Shown here piece after piece: positions 17,416-25,773 of a stretch of DNA of 43,463 bases. How positions within the stretch are numbered: the first letter of the stretch is position 1; every line of letters starts with the position of its first letter. This DNA comes from Chromobacterium piscinae. Lineage in GTDB: Bacteria; Pseudomonadota; Gammaproteobacteria; Burkholderiales; Chromobacteriaceae. The stretch lies in the NCBI RefSeq assembly GCF_021129175.1, contig NZ_JAJOHV010000063.1, forward strand, positions 1 through 43,463, given 5' to 3'. The position numbers were made by a program, and so were the translations under genes. The notes under the pieces are model-generated. The model ran no database searches. It was not told the DNA's origin and saw only the letters and a list, made by a program, of their open reading frames with translations.

Positions 17416-17736
17416 TCACGTTGGCTTCCTGACTTTACTGGCCCGCTGCCGTGGGGAAGCAGTCCTCGTCAACATGAGGGGATTGATACTCGGGATGGGA
17501 GCAATCGTCTCGAACCACGATTCCCGCCCCAAGACGCGAACAACCTGAATAAGCGTTCGTAGCGACGAACCACCGCCAGCCTCCAGATTTCGCAAGGTAC
17601 GAACGCTGATGCCCGCACGTTCTGCAAGCGTTGCCTGGTCGAGGTTCCGATGTATCCGGAGGGTCTTCAACCGCTCCCCCAGCGCCACCTCCATCTCGTC
17701 CACCGTTTGATGCCTGGGTTCGTTGCTCGTCGCCAT
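17416..17736 (-). CDS. HipB-like XRE-family antitoxin/repressor, apparently orphan
   Basis: The 106-aa product has a clear Cro/CI helix-turn-helix: GERLKTLRIHRNLDQATLAE followed by RAGISVRTLRNLEAG, about residues 20-55. The part that follows (LIQVVRVLGRESWFETI) is what HipB-type antitoxins carry. The start ATG at 17736 has GGAGG 6 nt upstream. Genes of this type normally precede a hipA-like kinase on the same strand, but after this stop there are only about 320 bp without a frame before the convergent DUF4238 gene. It is therefore either a stand-alone repressor or the remnant of a broken toxin-antitoxin pair. Confidence 0.78.
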   Translation of the reverse strand: MATSNEPRHQTVDEMEVALGERLKTLRIHRNLDQATLAERAGISVRTLRNLEAGGGSSLRTLIQVVRVLGRESWFETIAPIPSINPLMLTRTASPRQRASKVRKPT

Positions 17737-18374
17737 ACATTGCCTCCAGAAAACCGCCCGCAACAACCGGCAATATTATTCCTTTTATCACCGGACATCA
17801 CCAATAAGTGGCATTTTTTTGCCGATTATTGCGAGGGGTGATGCACGTGGCTCATGGTAACGCCCCTGGCGCACCAACCCCTTCCACATAGCGTTCCAGG
17901 ATTCACATTTCATGCCCCCGACGATGCCTATACTCTGATGCAAGACCTGCATGCTACCCGCCGCGCGCAATGCCGCTGGGCAGAAGGGCCGCCCCATCCA
18001 TCGATGGGCTTCGGTGATGCAGCGATTGCCGCCTGCGCGGACGAGGTGCTAACCACCAGCGCGCAGGGGATACCGGACTCTGGGGGGAAGTTCTGAGACA
18101 TCCGGCGCGCTGGCGAAGGCAGAGGCGTGGAACGAAAGTCTGCCGGGCGAGGCCGGCTCCATACCGTAGTAGTGTGGGTGGCGGCTGAGTGAAGGCGTAT
18201 CCCAGGCAAACCTGCCAGGGAGGGCTGGGCTCAGCCTCACCACCCGTAGGTAAGCTGAAAAGTATGCACTTGTTTGTCTGGCTGAGCCCTTCAGGCAGGC
18301 AAGGGGGTAGAGAAACCAGTCAGGTCAGTCAGTGGGGCTCCGATTTTCGGACGTCCACAATTGGCGCCATACCC
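17737..18374. other. Gap without a supported gene
   Basis: The first ~100 bp are AT-rich and probably hold the promoter of the HipB-like gene; GGTGAT occurs twice in tandem (minus strand, near 17790-17805). The rest is GC-rich. Possible short frames exist, for example plus 17854-18096, but they lack a ribosome site and family likeness. Downstream of tniQ this would be the natural place for cargo or a transposon end, and I could not find one. Confidence 0.4.
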
Positions 18375-20222
18375 TCATTGAGCCGGGTATGCGGATACAA
18401 ACAGGTCCTGACCAGCCCTTGCACCAATGACCGCAAGCCTTCCCAGGTCAGCAATACGAATCAACCCACCACGAGAAGCCCCATCGGGCAGAGGCCGCGC
18501 ACCAACCAGCTCGATACCGGGCAACAGCTTCGACAGCGCTGACGACTTTGTGCCCATGCCGCGCGCCAGGTCTGCCAGAGGAACATAGGTTTGCCGGAAC
18601 GTCAGCAGCTGGTGAGGCAACACGACTCGACACGGTCGTCCTCGCAGCAAAATGGACTCGGACTCCAGTAGGCCCTCATCAATCCAGTAAGCAATGCTCT
18701 CCCACTTCCAGCCGGTGAACTTCGAAAGCTGCTGAATCGACATCCCCGCTTCGAGCAAGGGGGTTCCGAAATACACGGCCACGTCGCACCGGCGGAATAC
18801 CATATCGCCGAGCCGACGACCGCACGCAATAGCCTTCACCCTGCCATCAGCAACGGCCTGCATCACGGTCTGAATAGCCTGCTTGTCGCCCATGCGTCTG
18901 CTGGTCAGTCCCGCCCACGTGAGCGTTTCGTCCTCGCCGACGGCATCGGACTCCGCCGACTCACGAACGCGGGTGACCAGGTTCGAGATGGAGCAAGACT
19001 CTACCAGCCCGCCTTTCAGAAGGTCCTGGCGCCAGTTCATATCAGCGCGAATCACACCAGCCGCTATCATGTGCTCAAGCACCGATTCCGGCACACCAGC
19101 CAGTTCGCAGGCCTGTGCGCCGCTCACCCATTCGCTGCGTCGTTGCTGGATACGTTCAACCTCGGAGCGGGGAAGTTCATAAACCAAGCCGCGGGTCCCC
19201 ATGCGACGCGTCCGGTAACCGCATTCCCCAGTCTGGATGGCCTTGTGTAACCGGGAAATACTGACACCAATCGCTTTGGCAGCATCAGGTGCACGCAAGT
19301 AGTCTGTCACGTCCTCCGCCATGGTTTTCGCCGAGTCGAGTCCGAGGATGCCATCGAATCGCTCAGCAGCGACTTCGATGATGACCTGGAGGAAGGGCTC
19401 GAGTGCCGTACCCTGACAGAGCTTTCTTAGGCCGATGTACCATGGGCCAAGCAATGTATTGAGTGTTCGGGCATCCTGCTTGCCGGCCGCGATTCGACGT
19501 TCTACATGTGCCTGGAAACCTGTTGGCCAGTCAGCAAGCAGCGTGTCGAGAGGGGCGAGGAAATCAACCGCTTCAGTAATGGACTTTGGAAGCGCAGCAC
19601 TTCGATGGAAAGTCGGGCGTGCCAGGTCAGCGGACAAGCAGAGCGTCCCCACAACCTGCCCCAGCATAATGAGGTCAACCCCGCGCAGTCCAGGCTCGAC
19701 ACTCCCCGCGTGTTTACCGCCGCTGGCAATCAGCGTCGACAGCCAGTGCTGCGCTCGGGTGGATGCCACGCGAGGCAGCATCTGCAGGTCATGACCACAT
19801 TCACACCGGTCGATATGGTCGCGATGCGGCGACAGCAACTCGCCACAGTCATCGCATTGGTCGACAAGTCGGATGCGATGGTAAGAACAGGCGGTGACAT
19901 AGGCGTGCTCCCAGTCATGCCGCAGATAGGCATCCTCCGCCAGGCAGGCCGGGCAGACAGCGTCGGCCTGGGTCCGATGCAAACGCCCCCAGCTTCGGCA
20001 GCCTGCATCCTGCTGGCTCGCAAAATGCGCCCACTCGTTCTCGAGCCCAAGCTGTCCCGCCACAAAATCAGCATGCCCCAGCAACGCACTGCGGCTGCGT
20101 TGTACACCAGCAAGCCCGGCCAGCTCACGCCAACCCGATAATACGTTAGCGGCAGCAAGCCGCCGGTAATAGCCCAGCCCCGATTCATCTTCCCGGGGTC
20201 CATACGTCACAACCAGACTCAT
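18375..20222 (-). CDS. tniQ: TniQ/TnsD-family target selector
   Basis: The 615-aa protein opens with the TniQ layout (GLGYYRRLAAANVLSGWREL). A zinc-binding block follows around residues 90-160: CPAC, then CSYH, CDDC and CECG in order. In TnsD/TniQ proteins this region recognises a chromosomal attachment site and hands it to TnsC. The C-terminal ~300 residues hold several helix-turn-helix-like segments (AAKAIGVSISRLHKAI; CELAGVPESVLEHMI; IQQLSKFTGWKWESIAYW) that could read DNA. It is longer than Tn7 TnsD (about 508 aa), consistent with a dedicated sequence-specific targeter rather than the short TniQ of CRISPR-associated transposons. It overlaps the tnsC stop. Confidence 0.85.
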   Translation of the reverse strand: MSLVVTYGPREDESGLGYYRRLAAANVLSGWRELAGLAGVQRSRSALLGHADFVAGQLGLENEWAHFASQQDAGCRSWGRLHRTQADAVCPACLAEDAYLRHDWEHAYVTACSYHRIRLVDQCDDCGELLSPHRDHIDRCECGHDLQMLPRVASTRAQHWLSTLIASGGKHAGSVEPGLRGVDLIMLGQVVGTLCLSADLARPTFHRSAALPKSITEAVDFLAPLDTLLADWPTGFQAHVERRIAAGKQDARTLNTLLGPWYIGLRKLCQGTALEPFLQVIIEVAAERFDGILGLDSAKTMAEDVTDYLRAPDAAKAIGVSISRLHKAIQTGECGYRTRRMGTRGLVYELPRSEVERIQQRRSEWVSGAQACELAGVPESVLEHMIAAGVIRADMNWRQDLLKGGLVESCSISNLVTRVRESAESDAVGEDETLTWAGLTSRRMGDKQAIQTVMQAVADGRVKAIACGRRLGDMVFRRCDVAVYFGTPLLEAGMSIQQLSKFTGWKWESIAYWIDEGLLESESILLRGRPCRVVLPHQLLTFRQTYVPLADLARGMGTKSSALSKLLPGIELVGARPLPDGASRGGLIRIADLGRLAVIGARAGQDLFVSAYPAQ

Positions 20223-21211
20223 TGGACACCTCGGAGCGGTTCAGGGATGAGTGGCACCGCCAGGTCGTTGTCGTTCATCACCTGCACAAAGGCTTGGTGG
20301 AGAGCGGCTGGCGCGACGTCACCCTGCAAAACCTCGGGGTTCTTGAATGCGGGGAAGTGGCGGGAACCCGCCGCTTCGATGGCATTGGCGGCGGCCTGGC
20401 AATCAGCGAAAGTCAGCGACCGCGGCGACTCATACGCCATCTGACTGGCCAGCTCCTGCATGCATCGACTCACCACACCAATCAGGCCACCACTGAGCAG
20501 GTAGCACTGATAAGTCAGTACGGGCCCCGGCAGGTCAATCGGATAGCCGGATTCGCGAAACAGGTTGGCATAGGTTGCCACGCAGCTATGAAACGCCTTC
20601 ATGTGCTCTGGAATGCGGGAGTCGTAAGGCAAAAGCCGACGCGGCGCCGACGTCCGCATACGCAATTGCTCGTTGTGCTCGAACAAACGCTCGAGGCGGG
20701 GCACACCGAACAGAAACAGCGTCAGGTTGAGGGCATCGGCCAGCGTCTTGAGCCAGTCACCCGCCGCACGGGGGGGCACGCGAGCACCGGGCTCCACCAA
20801 GTGGCTCGCTTCTTCAAAAATGACAACGCGCGTACCCGCCAGTTTCAACTGGTCCAGCATGCGGTTTCCCATGGCGCCCGACGTGATACTGCGCTGCACT
20901 GGTAAGCCGAGGGCGGTGAGCACGCAGGAAGGCAGCAGCAGGGGTGAGACTGGGGTGGGCACCGGCACGACCAGCACAGGAACATGGCGACGACCATTTA
21001 CCTTCGTTTCTGGGAAAGGCCGGCTGAGCGCATTAATGAGCATCGACTTGCCGACGCGCGATGGCCCCACCACCCGCTCGATACGGCTTGCCGCGCCATC
21101 CATGGCGTCCTCGATACGCTGCCTGAGCGGCTTGAAATGCTCGAGGAACTGCGGGTGCGGCAGTTCGCAGGTTTCGATAGCGATGCGCAGTTGCTTGGCG
21201 GGTGTGGTCAT
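20219..21211 (-). CDS. tnsC: TnsC/TniB-like AAA+ transposition regulator
   Basis: This AAA+ ATPase links the target selector to the transposase. Walker A GPSRVGKS is at residues 49-56 and the Walker B strand VVIFEEAS at about 129-136. A later FLFGVPRLERLF region fits sensor 1. At 330 aa it is closer in size to TniB/short TnsC than to Tn7 TnsC (555 aa), so it may lack the long C-terminal TnsA-binding tail. It overlaps tnsB before and tniQ after. Confidence 0.85.
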   Translation of the reverse strand: MTTPAKQLRIAIETCELPHPQFLEHFKPLRQRIEDAMDGAASRIERVVGPSRVGKSMLINALSRPFPETKVNGRRHVPVLVVPVPTPVSPLLLPSCVLTALGLPVQRSITSGAMGNRMLDQLKLAGTRVVIFEEASHLVEPGARVPPRAAGDWLKTLADALNLTLFLFGVPRLERLFEHNEQLRMRTSAPRRLLPYDSRIPEHMKAFHSCVATYANLFRESGYPIDLPGPVLTYQCYLLSGGLIGVVSRCMQELASQMAYESPRSLTFADCQAAANAIEAAGSRHFPAFKNPEVLQGDVAPAALHQAFVQVMNDNDLAVPLIPEPLRGVQ

Positions 21212-23244
21212 AGCAGTCCTCCACTGTCACGAGCGAGAACCGGCAACAGCTCCACATCGTCAAGCAACGGTACTACCGGCGGTGTGGCGGCGGGCGCTGG
21301 CGGGGTGTCTGATGGCCAGTCGGCGCTGCGCGCGGCTACGGTTGGCGGAGGCATAGGGCCTGGCTGCTTGGATGCACGCGTCACGGCACGCGCGTGCTTT
21401 TCCCGTTGGGCCGTTTCGCGGTTGCGTTCATGCTTGCTGGTTTTTTTGCGTTTGGGCGCCAGTGAGTCCGCGACCACCTGCTCGTGCAATGCGTCCTCGA
21501 ACTTCTGGGCCTGCGGGGCGAGCTCGAGGCTAGACTTCTGGAGTTTCAAACGCTCCGTGGCCTCGCGCATCGACCAGGCGGGCGTTTCAGGTCGGACGTG
21601 CTCGTTGACCAGCGTGACCAGCGGCCGCTCATCGCCATCATCCACGTAGACGTAACGAAAGTCGTCCGGGTCGTAGAGCACGTGCACCACTTGCCCTTCG
21701 CCATGGCGGTGAATCAATGCGGGCAAGCCGTCGCCCTTGTAGTTCATACCCTCCACCGTGATGCCGGTCTTTCGACTCAGCGTGCGTTCCGTGTGTTCGT
21801 AGAGTGCCGACAGCCATTCCGCGCGCGACGGCGGCAGGGAAATCGCGTAGCAGGACGATTCGAAATGTTGCCAGCGCTTGGCCGGAGTCTCTCCTTTGAC
21901 GGCGGATTCCGTGAGGACCACCTCCCAGGTCAAACGGTCGAGTGGCTGGTGAATCCATTTTTCGTACAACCAGCGCACAATCCAGCGCTCGAGCTCCTCG
22001 AGCGTCATGAGTCGGTCTCCCAGCGCGATGGGGTCGCGCTGCCCATCTTTTCCTTCGAAGCGCGTGCAGCCCGCTAAGGCCTCCAAAGCGTTCTTGAGCG
22101 ATAGATTCAGACGCTCGATGAAGGGCTTCTCCTGCCCGGCGCGGGCGCGACAATGTCTGACGTCGACCCCGAGCAGCTCCAGCTTTTCGATGCGCCAGGT
22201 TTTGGTTTCGGCCCCGTTGTCGAAGACGAGAAGACCGGGTGTGCCACACGCTGCCCAGGTGCAGTCGATACCGAGGGCGGCCAAGTATGTGAGCCTGACG
22301 GGCGCCATGTACATCTCCGCACAGGCCAGCGAGTCGGTGTCGGTGGGCGCACCCACAACCAGCCTCCACCCCATGGGATGGCCCGTGCAGCAATCAATCG
22401 CATGCACCAGCCAGACCTGGCTGCTGACACCGCTCGGGGTCTGGATGACAAAGGGCAGATGAAGCGCATCCTGCTCCACCCGCTCAAAGGGCATTTCGAC
22501 TCGGATGCGCTGTTTCGCAATGGCGGTTCCCGCTATGGCCTGGCTTGGCAGCATCCGGTCGTCGTCGGGGTTCGCTTGGACAAAACGCCGGATGGTGTTC
22601 CTGACGAACTTCCGGCTAATCTTTGGACAATCCAGTGGGACAAGACTACCCCGTACCGCCCGATTGACCGTGTTGGTCAAGGTTTCGAGTGACCAGCGCG
22701 ATTGCGGGACCAGATAATGCAACTCCGCCAGCGTGCAAATCGTGTTGATGACTTCCTGGGAGTAGCGCGGCGAGCGGTTGCCCTTGTTTCGGTCACCGCG
22801 CAGCACGGGCAAACCGGCCAACTCGCGTTGGCGGTAGCGGTACATCGTCGACTGCGGAGGAAAGGGCTCCGACAGCGGCCCCGCTTCATCGCGATACGCT
22901 TCGGCTGCGTAGTGGTACGCCGCCGCAAAGCTCACGCCTAGCTGCTTCTGGATGCCACGGATGCGCCGCATTGCCTCCTTGATGACATGGATTTTGTTGT
23001 GAAGCTTCGTGTCACTGTGTTGGGCTGCCTGGCTGAAGCGTGGTTTGCCCGCACGCAACAGCGTGAGCTTGCCTGCGTAGAGGTCCGCCGTGAGCGTTGC
23101 CACTTCCACATAGCGGTCCGCACGCTTGGCGGCATCGAAGACTTTGACACAGCCGTCACGCGGGCGCGGGTCGAGCACCTCAAGATAGGCGTCGAGGTTC
23201 ATCGGAGGCGCCAGCCGGTCATTCTGAAAGAGGGTATGCATCAT
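21208..23244 (-). CDS. tnsB: TnsB-like DDE transposase
   Basis: TnsB binds the transposon ends and joins the 3' ends to target DNA. The RNase H-fold core has D259 (EQDALHLPF), D342 (VFDNGAE) and E377 (PFIERLNLSL), a spacing of about 35 between the last two. Helix-turn-helix DNA-binding domains precede it, and a Mu-type beta-barrel follows (GDGLPALIHRHGEGQV, then VLYDPDDFRYVYV). The C-terminal tail, rich in basic residues and proline, would contact TnsC. I chose the ATG at 23244 because GGAGGAGGT stands before it and it overlaps the tnsA stop. It has 678 aa, close to Tn7 TnsB (702). Confidence 0.9.
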   Translation of the reverse strand: MMHTLFQNDRLAPPMNLDAYLEVLDPRPRDGCVKVFDAAKRADRYVEVATLTADLYAGKLTLLRAGKPRFSQAAQHSDTKLHNKIHVIKEAMRRIRGIQKQLGVSFAAAYHYAAEAYRDEAGPLSEPFPPQSTMYRYRQRELAGLPVLRGDRNKGNRSPRYSQEVINTICTLAELHYLVPQSRWSLETLTNTVNRAVRGSLVPLDCPKISRKFVRNTIRRFVQANPDDDRMLPSQAIAGTAIAKQRIRVEMPFERVEQDALHLPFVIQTPSGVSSQVWLVHAIDCCTGHPMGWRLVVGAPTDTDSLACAEMYMAPVRLTYLAALGIDCTWAACGTPGLLVFDNGAETKTWRIEKLELLGVDVRHCRARAGQEKPFIERLNLSLKNALEALAGCTRFEGKDGQRDPIALGDRLMTLEELERWIVRWLYEKWIHQPLDRLTWEVVLTESAVKGETPAKRWQHFESSCYAISLPPSRAEWLSALYEHTERTLSRKTGITVEGMNYKGDGLPALIHRHGEGQVVHVLYDPDDFRYVYVDDGDERPLVTLVNEHVRPETPAWSMREATERLKLQKSSLELAPQAQKFEDALHEQVVADSLAPKRKKTSKHERNRETAQREKHARAVTRASKQPGPMPPPTVAARSADWPSDTPPAPAATPPVVPLLDDVELLPVLARDSGGLL

Positions 23245-24014
23245 CGTTCCACCTCCTCCAACAAACACAGATGGCTCAGGTCACCCTGCGCGAGCGAGAC
23301 CTCGAGCGTGCCGCAGATAGGGAAATGGGCCACGTCCGCCGTCAGCAGACCGCTGACCAGCAAGACCGGCATCAGGCTGGGCAATAGCTGGAGGTCTTCG
23401 CACAGGGTACGCACGGTGACCGGCCCCGCTTCACAGCGGTCTCTCACGCGTTCGACCAGCTCAGCGGTAAGGTAGGTATGACGTTGATGCGTTGCCTGCT
23501 TGAGGAGCCGCACGTTCATCCTCAGCGGATGGGCGGTGTTCGCCGGCATGACCCAGGTGCGCAGCGGGTAGCCATTGGCCGTGAGAATCGGGCGGGCGCG
23601 CTCGATTTTCTCCCAGTACGCTTCGTCCCCCTCGAAGCCCTCTAGCTTGACCTCAACTGCATAGCGCAGCCCGTCTTGCCAGTCGACGCTGAAGTCGGGG
23701 GTGTAGAGTTTCGCGCCCGGCAGTTCGCGATACGCGTGCCAGGCGGCACTTCGGGCTGCTTTGGTCAGCAGCAGACGCTCGTCAATCAGGTCGACACAGA
23801 AGGGTTGCGGCTGAAAGCCGCGAACGCGTGGGTCAATCTCAAGCAGATGCGAAACGAAACGCTCAGCCTCCTGCTCAACGTTGATGTGCCCGTTCGCCTT
23901 CTCGCTGTACGTCCCCAGCTTAGCTTTGCCATAGGTGGGGGCCGGATGTCGGACGCCCGTGTTGGCATCATCCACCCGACCGCGACGGCCATAGGATGCG
24001 GGTGTCCGGCTCAT
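23241..24014 (-). CDS. tnsA: TnsA-like endonuclease
   Basis: TnsA cuts the 5' ends of the element and so permits cut-and-paste movement. The 257-aa product has the nuclease core: a glutamate in VEQEAER (about 47-51), D107 in YTPDFSVDW, and E121-V-K123 (AVEVKL). A C-terminal winged-helix part that should bind TnsC follows. The ATG at 24014 has GGGGAGG upstream, whereas the longer frame start at 24041 has no ribosome site. It is the first gene of the operon. The upstream region carries palindromic CGTTAC elements. Confidence 0.87.
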   Translation of the reverse strand: MSRTPASYGRRGRVDDANTGVRHPAPTYGKAKLGTYSEKANGHINVEQEAERFVSHLLEIDPRVRGFQPQPFCVDLIDERLLLTKAARSAAWHAYRELPGAKLYTPDFSVDWQDGLRYAVEVKLEGFEGDEAYWEKIERARPILTANGYPLRTWVMPANTAHPLRMNVRLLKQATHQRHTYLTAELVERVRDRCEAGPVTVRTLCEDLQLLPSLMPVLLVSGLLTADVAHFPICGTLEVSLAQGDLSHLCLLEEVER

Positions 24015-24103
24015 GACACACCTCCCCTGGAAGCTCGGCATGACAGAACGCTCTGGCCACGAGTCCTGGCACGCGCAATGACGCTTACAGCGGAAGGGCG
24101 ATA

Positions 24104-24384
24104 CGGGAAATTTGTAGTGCGGGTTTTGCTCAACATCAGGCAGTCAACAGAACGATAAACCGCGCAGCTTATCTGAGTGTTTTGAGGAAAAATAGATGCA
24201 TTTTGGCCGACGTTACAAGCAATAACGCGGGAAAATATTGATTTGACAGAGTGAGTTTCGGCGAAAATTTTTTCCCCGTTACGCGCATGTAACGTTAGCG
24301 TTACAAGGTGTAGTGATGGCGTCGCACGGAGTGATGAACCCATGCTGCAGCACTCAAGACAATGTGTGTTAAAACGGGAAATTG
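24104..24384. promoter_or_regulatory. Repeat cluster upstream of tnsA: CGTTAC palindromes and CGGGAAAT-type motifs
   Basis: A palindrome TGTAACG-TTAG-CGTTACA covers 24288-24305. CGTTAC/GTAACG (24277-24282/24289-24294) overlaps it, and CGTTA/TAACG lies at 24211-24227. CGTTACAAG occurs twice exactly (24211, 24299). A second motif, CGGGAAATTTG, recurs in one orientation at 24104, 24228 and 24375 with small changes, plus a looser copy at 24259. These could be TnsB-binding sites of the right end, operators for tnsA, or both. Confidence 0.45.
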
Positions 24385-24862
24385 CGTGGCAGACCAACGA
24401 GCCTGCAAGACGAACTCGGCCAGGTTTGTCGTGATGGCGAACAGGGGAGTATTCAGCTACTAAGCCCCACCGCTGCGCTTGGCTGATGGTGACTCTTGGC
24501 AGTTCAGGATACGCGGCGCTCGCATCTAGCCAGAAAAAAGCGCAAACATACCCCTCCAGTTTGGACCGGATTTCGTAAGACTGCCACCTACTGCAGACAA
24601 CCCGTCCCATGACCAGCCCCCGCATCGTACCCTCTCATAAATAGGGCACGACCGCGTTGGCGGCTCACATCAACAAAGACAGGTTCACTCTCAAAACTGC
24701 AGGTCAGCATTGCACTGATATCTACCAACCCTAGGCGATTGGGCGGGGGTTTTCAAGTGAGGTAAATGACGAACATTGCCAATTATTCCTCGGTCGGGAA
24801 AGCAGCCATTGTTATAGCTTGGGTGTATGCTAGCGTCACATACTTCTCCAGGAGGACATTTC
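24385..24862. other. Gap between the tns module and the HNH gene
   Basis: No gene is supported. The right end of the Tn7-like element would be expected here or further right, but I see no clear TGT/ACA terminus with a duplicated flank. The last 100 bp before the HNH gene are AT-richer and end with the AGGAGG ribosome site at about 24850. Confidence 0.4.
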
Positions 24863-25540
24863 ATGAGTGAGGGGTGGGGCAAAGAAGAACTACTCGCATC
24901 CGTTGTCGCATACATTGAGATGCAGCGTAAGGAGCGTAATGGCCAGCCGTTCATCAAGAAACATTACTACGAGGACCTGGCCGCAAAGTTTGGGCGTACA
25001 ACAAAAGCATTTGAATATCGAATGCAAAACATATCGTACGTCATGACACTCTTGGGTCGTAACTGGCTTTCTGGCCTCAAACCTGCCAAGAATGTCGGAG
25101 CAAACGTAGCTACGGAAATTGAAGCAATGATTGCTCAGGCCGAGGGTAAGCAATACGTCCCTATTGCTGCATTTGAAATAGAGGTCAGAGAAGTAGTCAA
25201 AAAGAAAAATCTTTTAAGACCAGAAGGTAACTACCGCCCAGCAATCACGTCATCCACAATTACTCAGTATAAAAGAGATGTAGCTGTTAAGGCTTGGGTG
25301 CTCCAACACGCCAAAGGCGTATGCGAATCGTGCGGCCAGCCGGCTCCTTTTTGTGGGTCAGATGGTCAACCTTACCTAGAAGTTCACCACGTTCGTCAAC
25401 TCGCTGACAACGGCTCTGATACTGTGACAAATGCGGTAGCCTTATGCCCGAACTGCCATAAGGCTTTTCACTATAGTGAAAACTCTAGGGAGTTAGTTTC
25501 GTGCCTCTACGAGCGAATTGCCAGATTAGTGCGTGAGTGA
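24863..25540 (+). CDS. HNH endonuclease (McrA-like)
   Basis: The 225-aa product ends in an HNH nuclease: CESCGQPAPF, then YLEVHHVRQLADNGSD, then NAVALCPNCHKAFHY. This is the arrangement of McrA/5-methylcytosine-type restriction endonucleases, with two zinc-binding CxxC pairs, the catalytic HH and the N. The N-terminal ~100 residues (KEELLASVVAYIEMQRKERN, then YYEDLAAKFGRTTKAFEYRM) look like a DNA-binding helix-turn-helix used to select targets. I chose the ATG at 24863, 6 nt after AGGAGG, not the longer frame. It stands alone as a single-gene unit. A role in restricting modified foreign DNA is inferred from the family. Confidence 0.85.
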   Translation: MSEGWGKEELLASVVAYIEMQRKERNGQPFIKKHYYEDLAAKFGRTTKAFEYRMQNISYVMTLLGRNWLSGLKPAKNVGANVATEIEAMIAQAEGKQYVPIAAFEIEVREVVKKKNLLRPEGNYRPAITSSTITQYKRDVAVKAWVLQHAKGVCESCGQPAPFCGSDGQPYLEVHHVRQLADNGSDTVTNAVALCPNCHKAFHYSENSRELVSCLYERIARLVRE

Positions 25541-25773
25541 ATAGCCAGTCACCATAAATGTCTGTAGCTGCAATTTTCCAATTTTGGCTTCTGGTCTCTT
25601 TCTGCCGGGGTGATGACCAACAGCCCTAGGCCAGTTGCTGACGCTTGGTGGAGCGATTAGGAGCTAATCTGTGGGGCTATTTTGCTCCAAGACCTACCGA
25701 AAATCCTTCGCATAAAACCCTATCTAAGCAGACAGCCAAGTTAAAAACAACCAATTTAGCAGAGTAGAATATA

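Larger units (their letters stand above)
18375..24014 (-). mobile_element. Tn7-like transposition module (tnsA-tnsB-tnsC-tniQ)
   Basis: Four genes on one strand, each overlapping the next by an ATGA, encode the endonuclease, the DDE transposase, the AAA+ regulator and the TniQ target selector of a Tn7-like transposon. All catalytic motifs are present. There is no tnsE and no Cas gene, so targeting should be through TniQ alone. In Tn7 the tnsA end points to the right transposon end, which would lie to the right of 24014. The true ends and 5-bp duplications are not resolved, so the limits given are those of the gene module only. Confidence 0.88.

Noticed and set aside
17854-18096. Possible 80-aa gene between the HipB-like gene and tniQ
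   Set aside because: No ribosome site, no recognisable domain and ordinary chance length for GC-rich DNA.
18375-24014. CRISPR-associated transposon (CAST)
   Set aside because: There is no Cas gene and no repeat-spacer array in the window, and the TniQ is long as in site-specific Tn7-like elements.
24011-24625. 204-codon minus frame upstream of tnsA
   Set aside because: It overlaps the tnsA start and the palindrome cluster and encodes no recognisable protein; it is more likely a chance frame.
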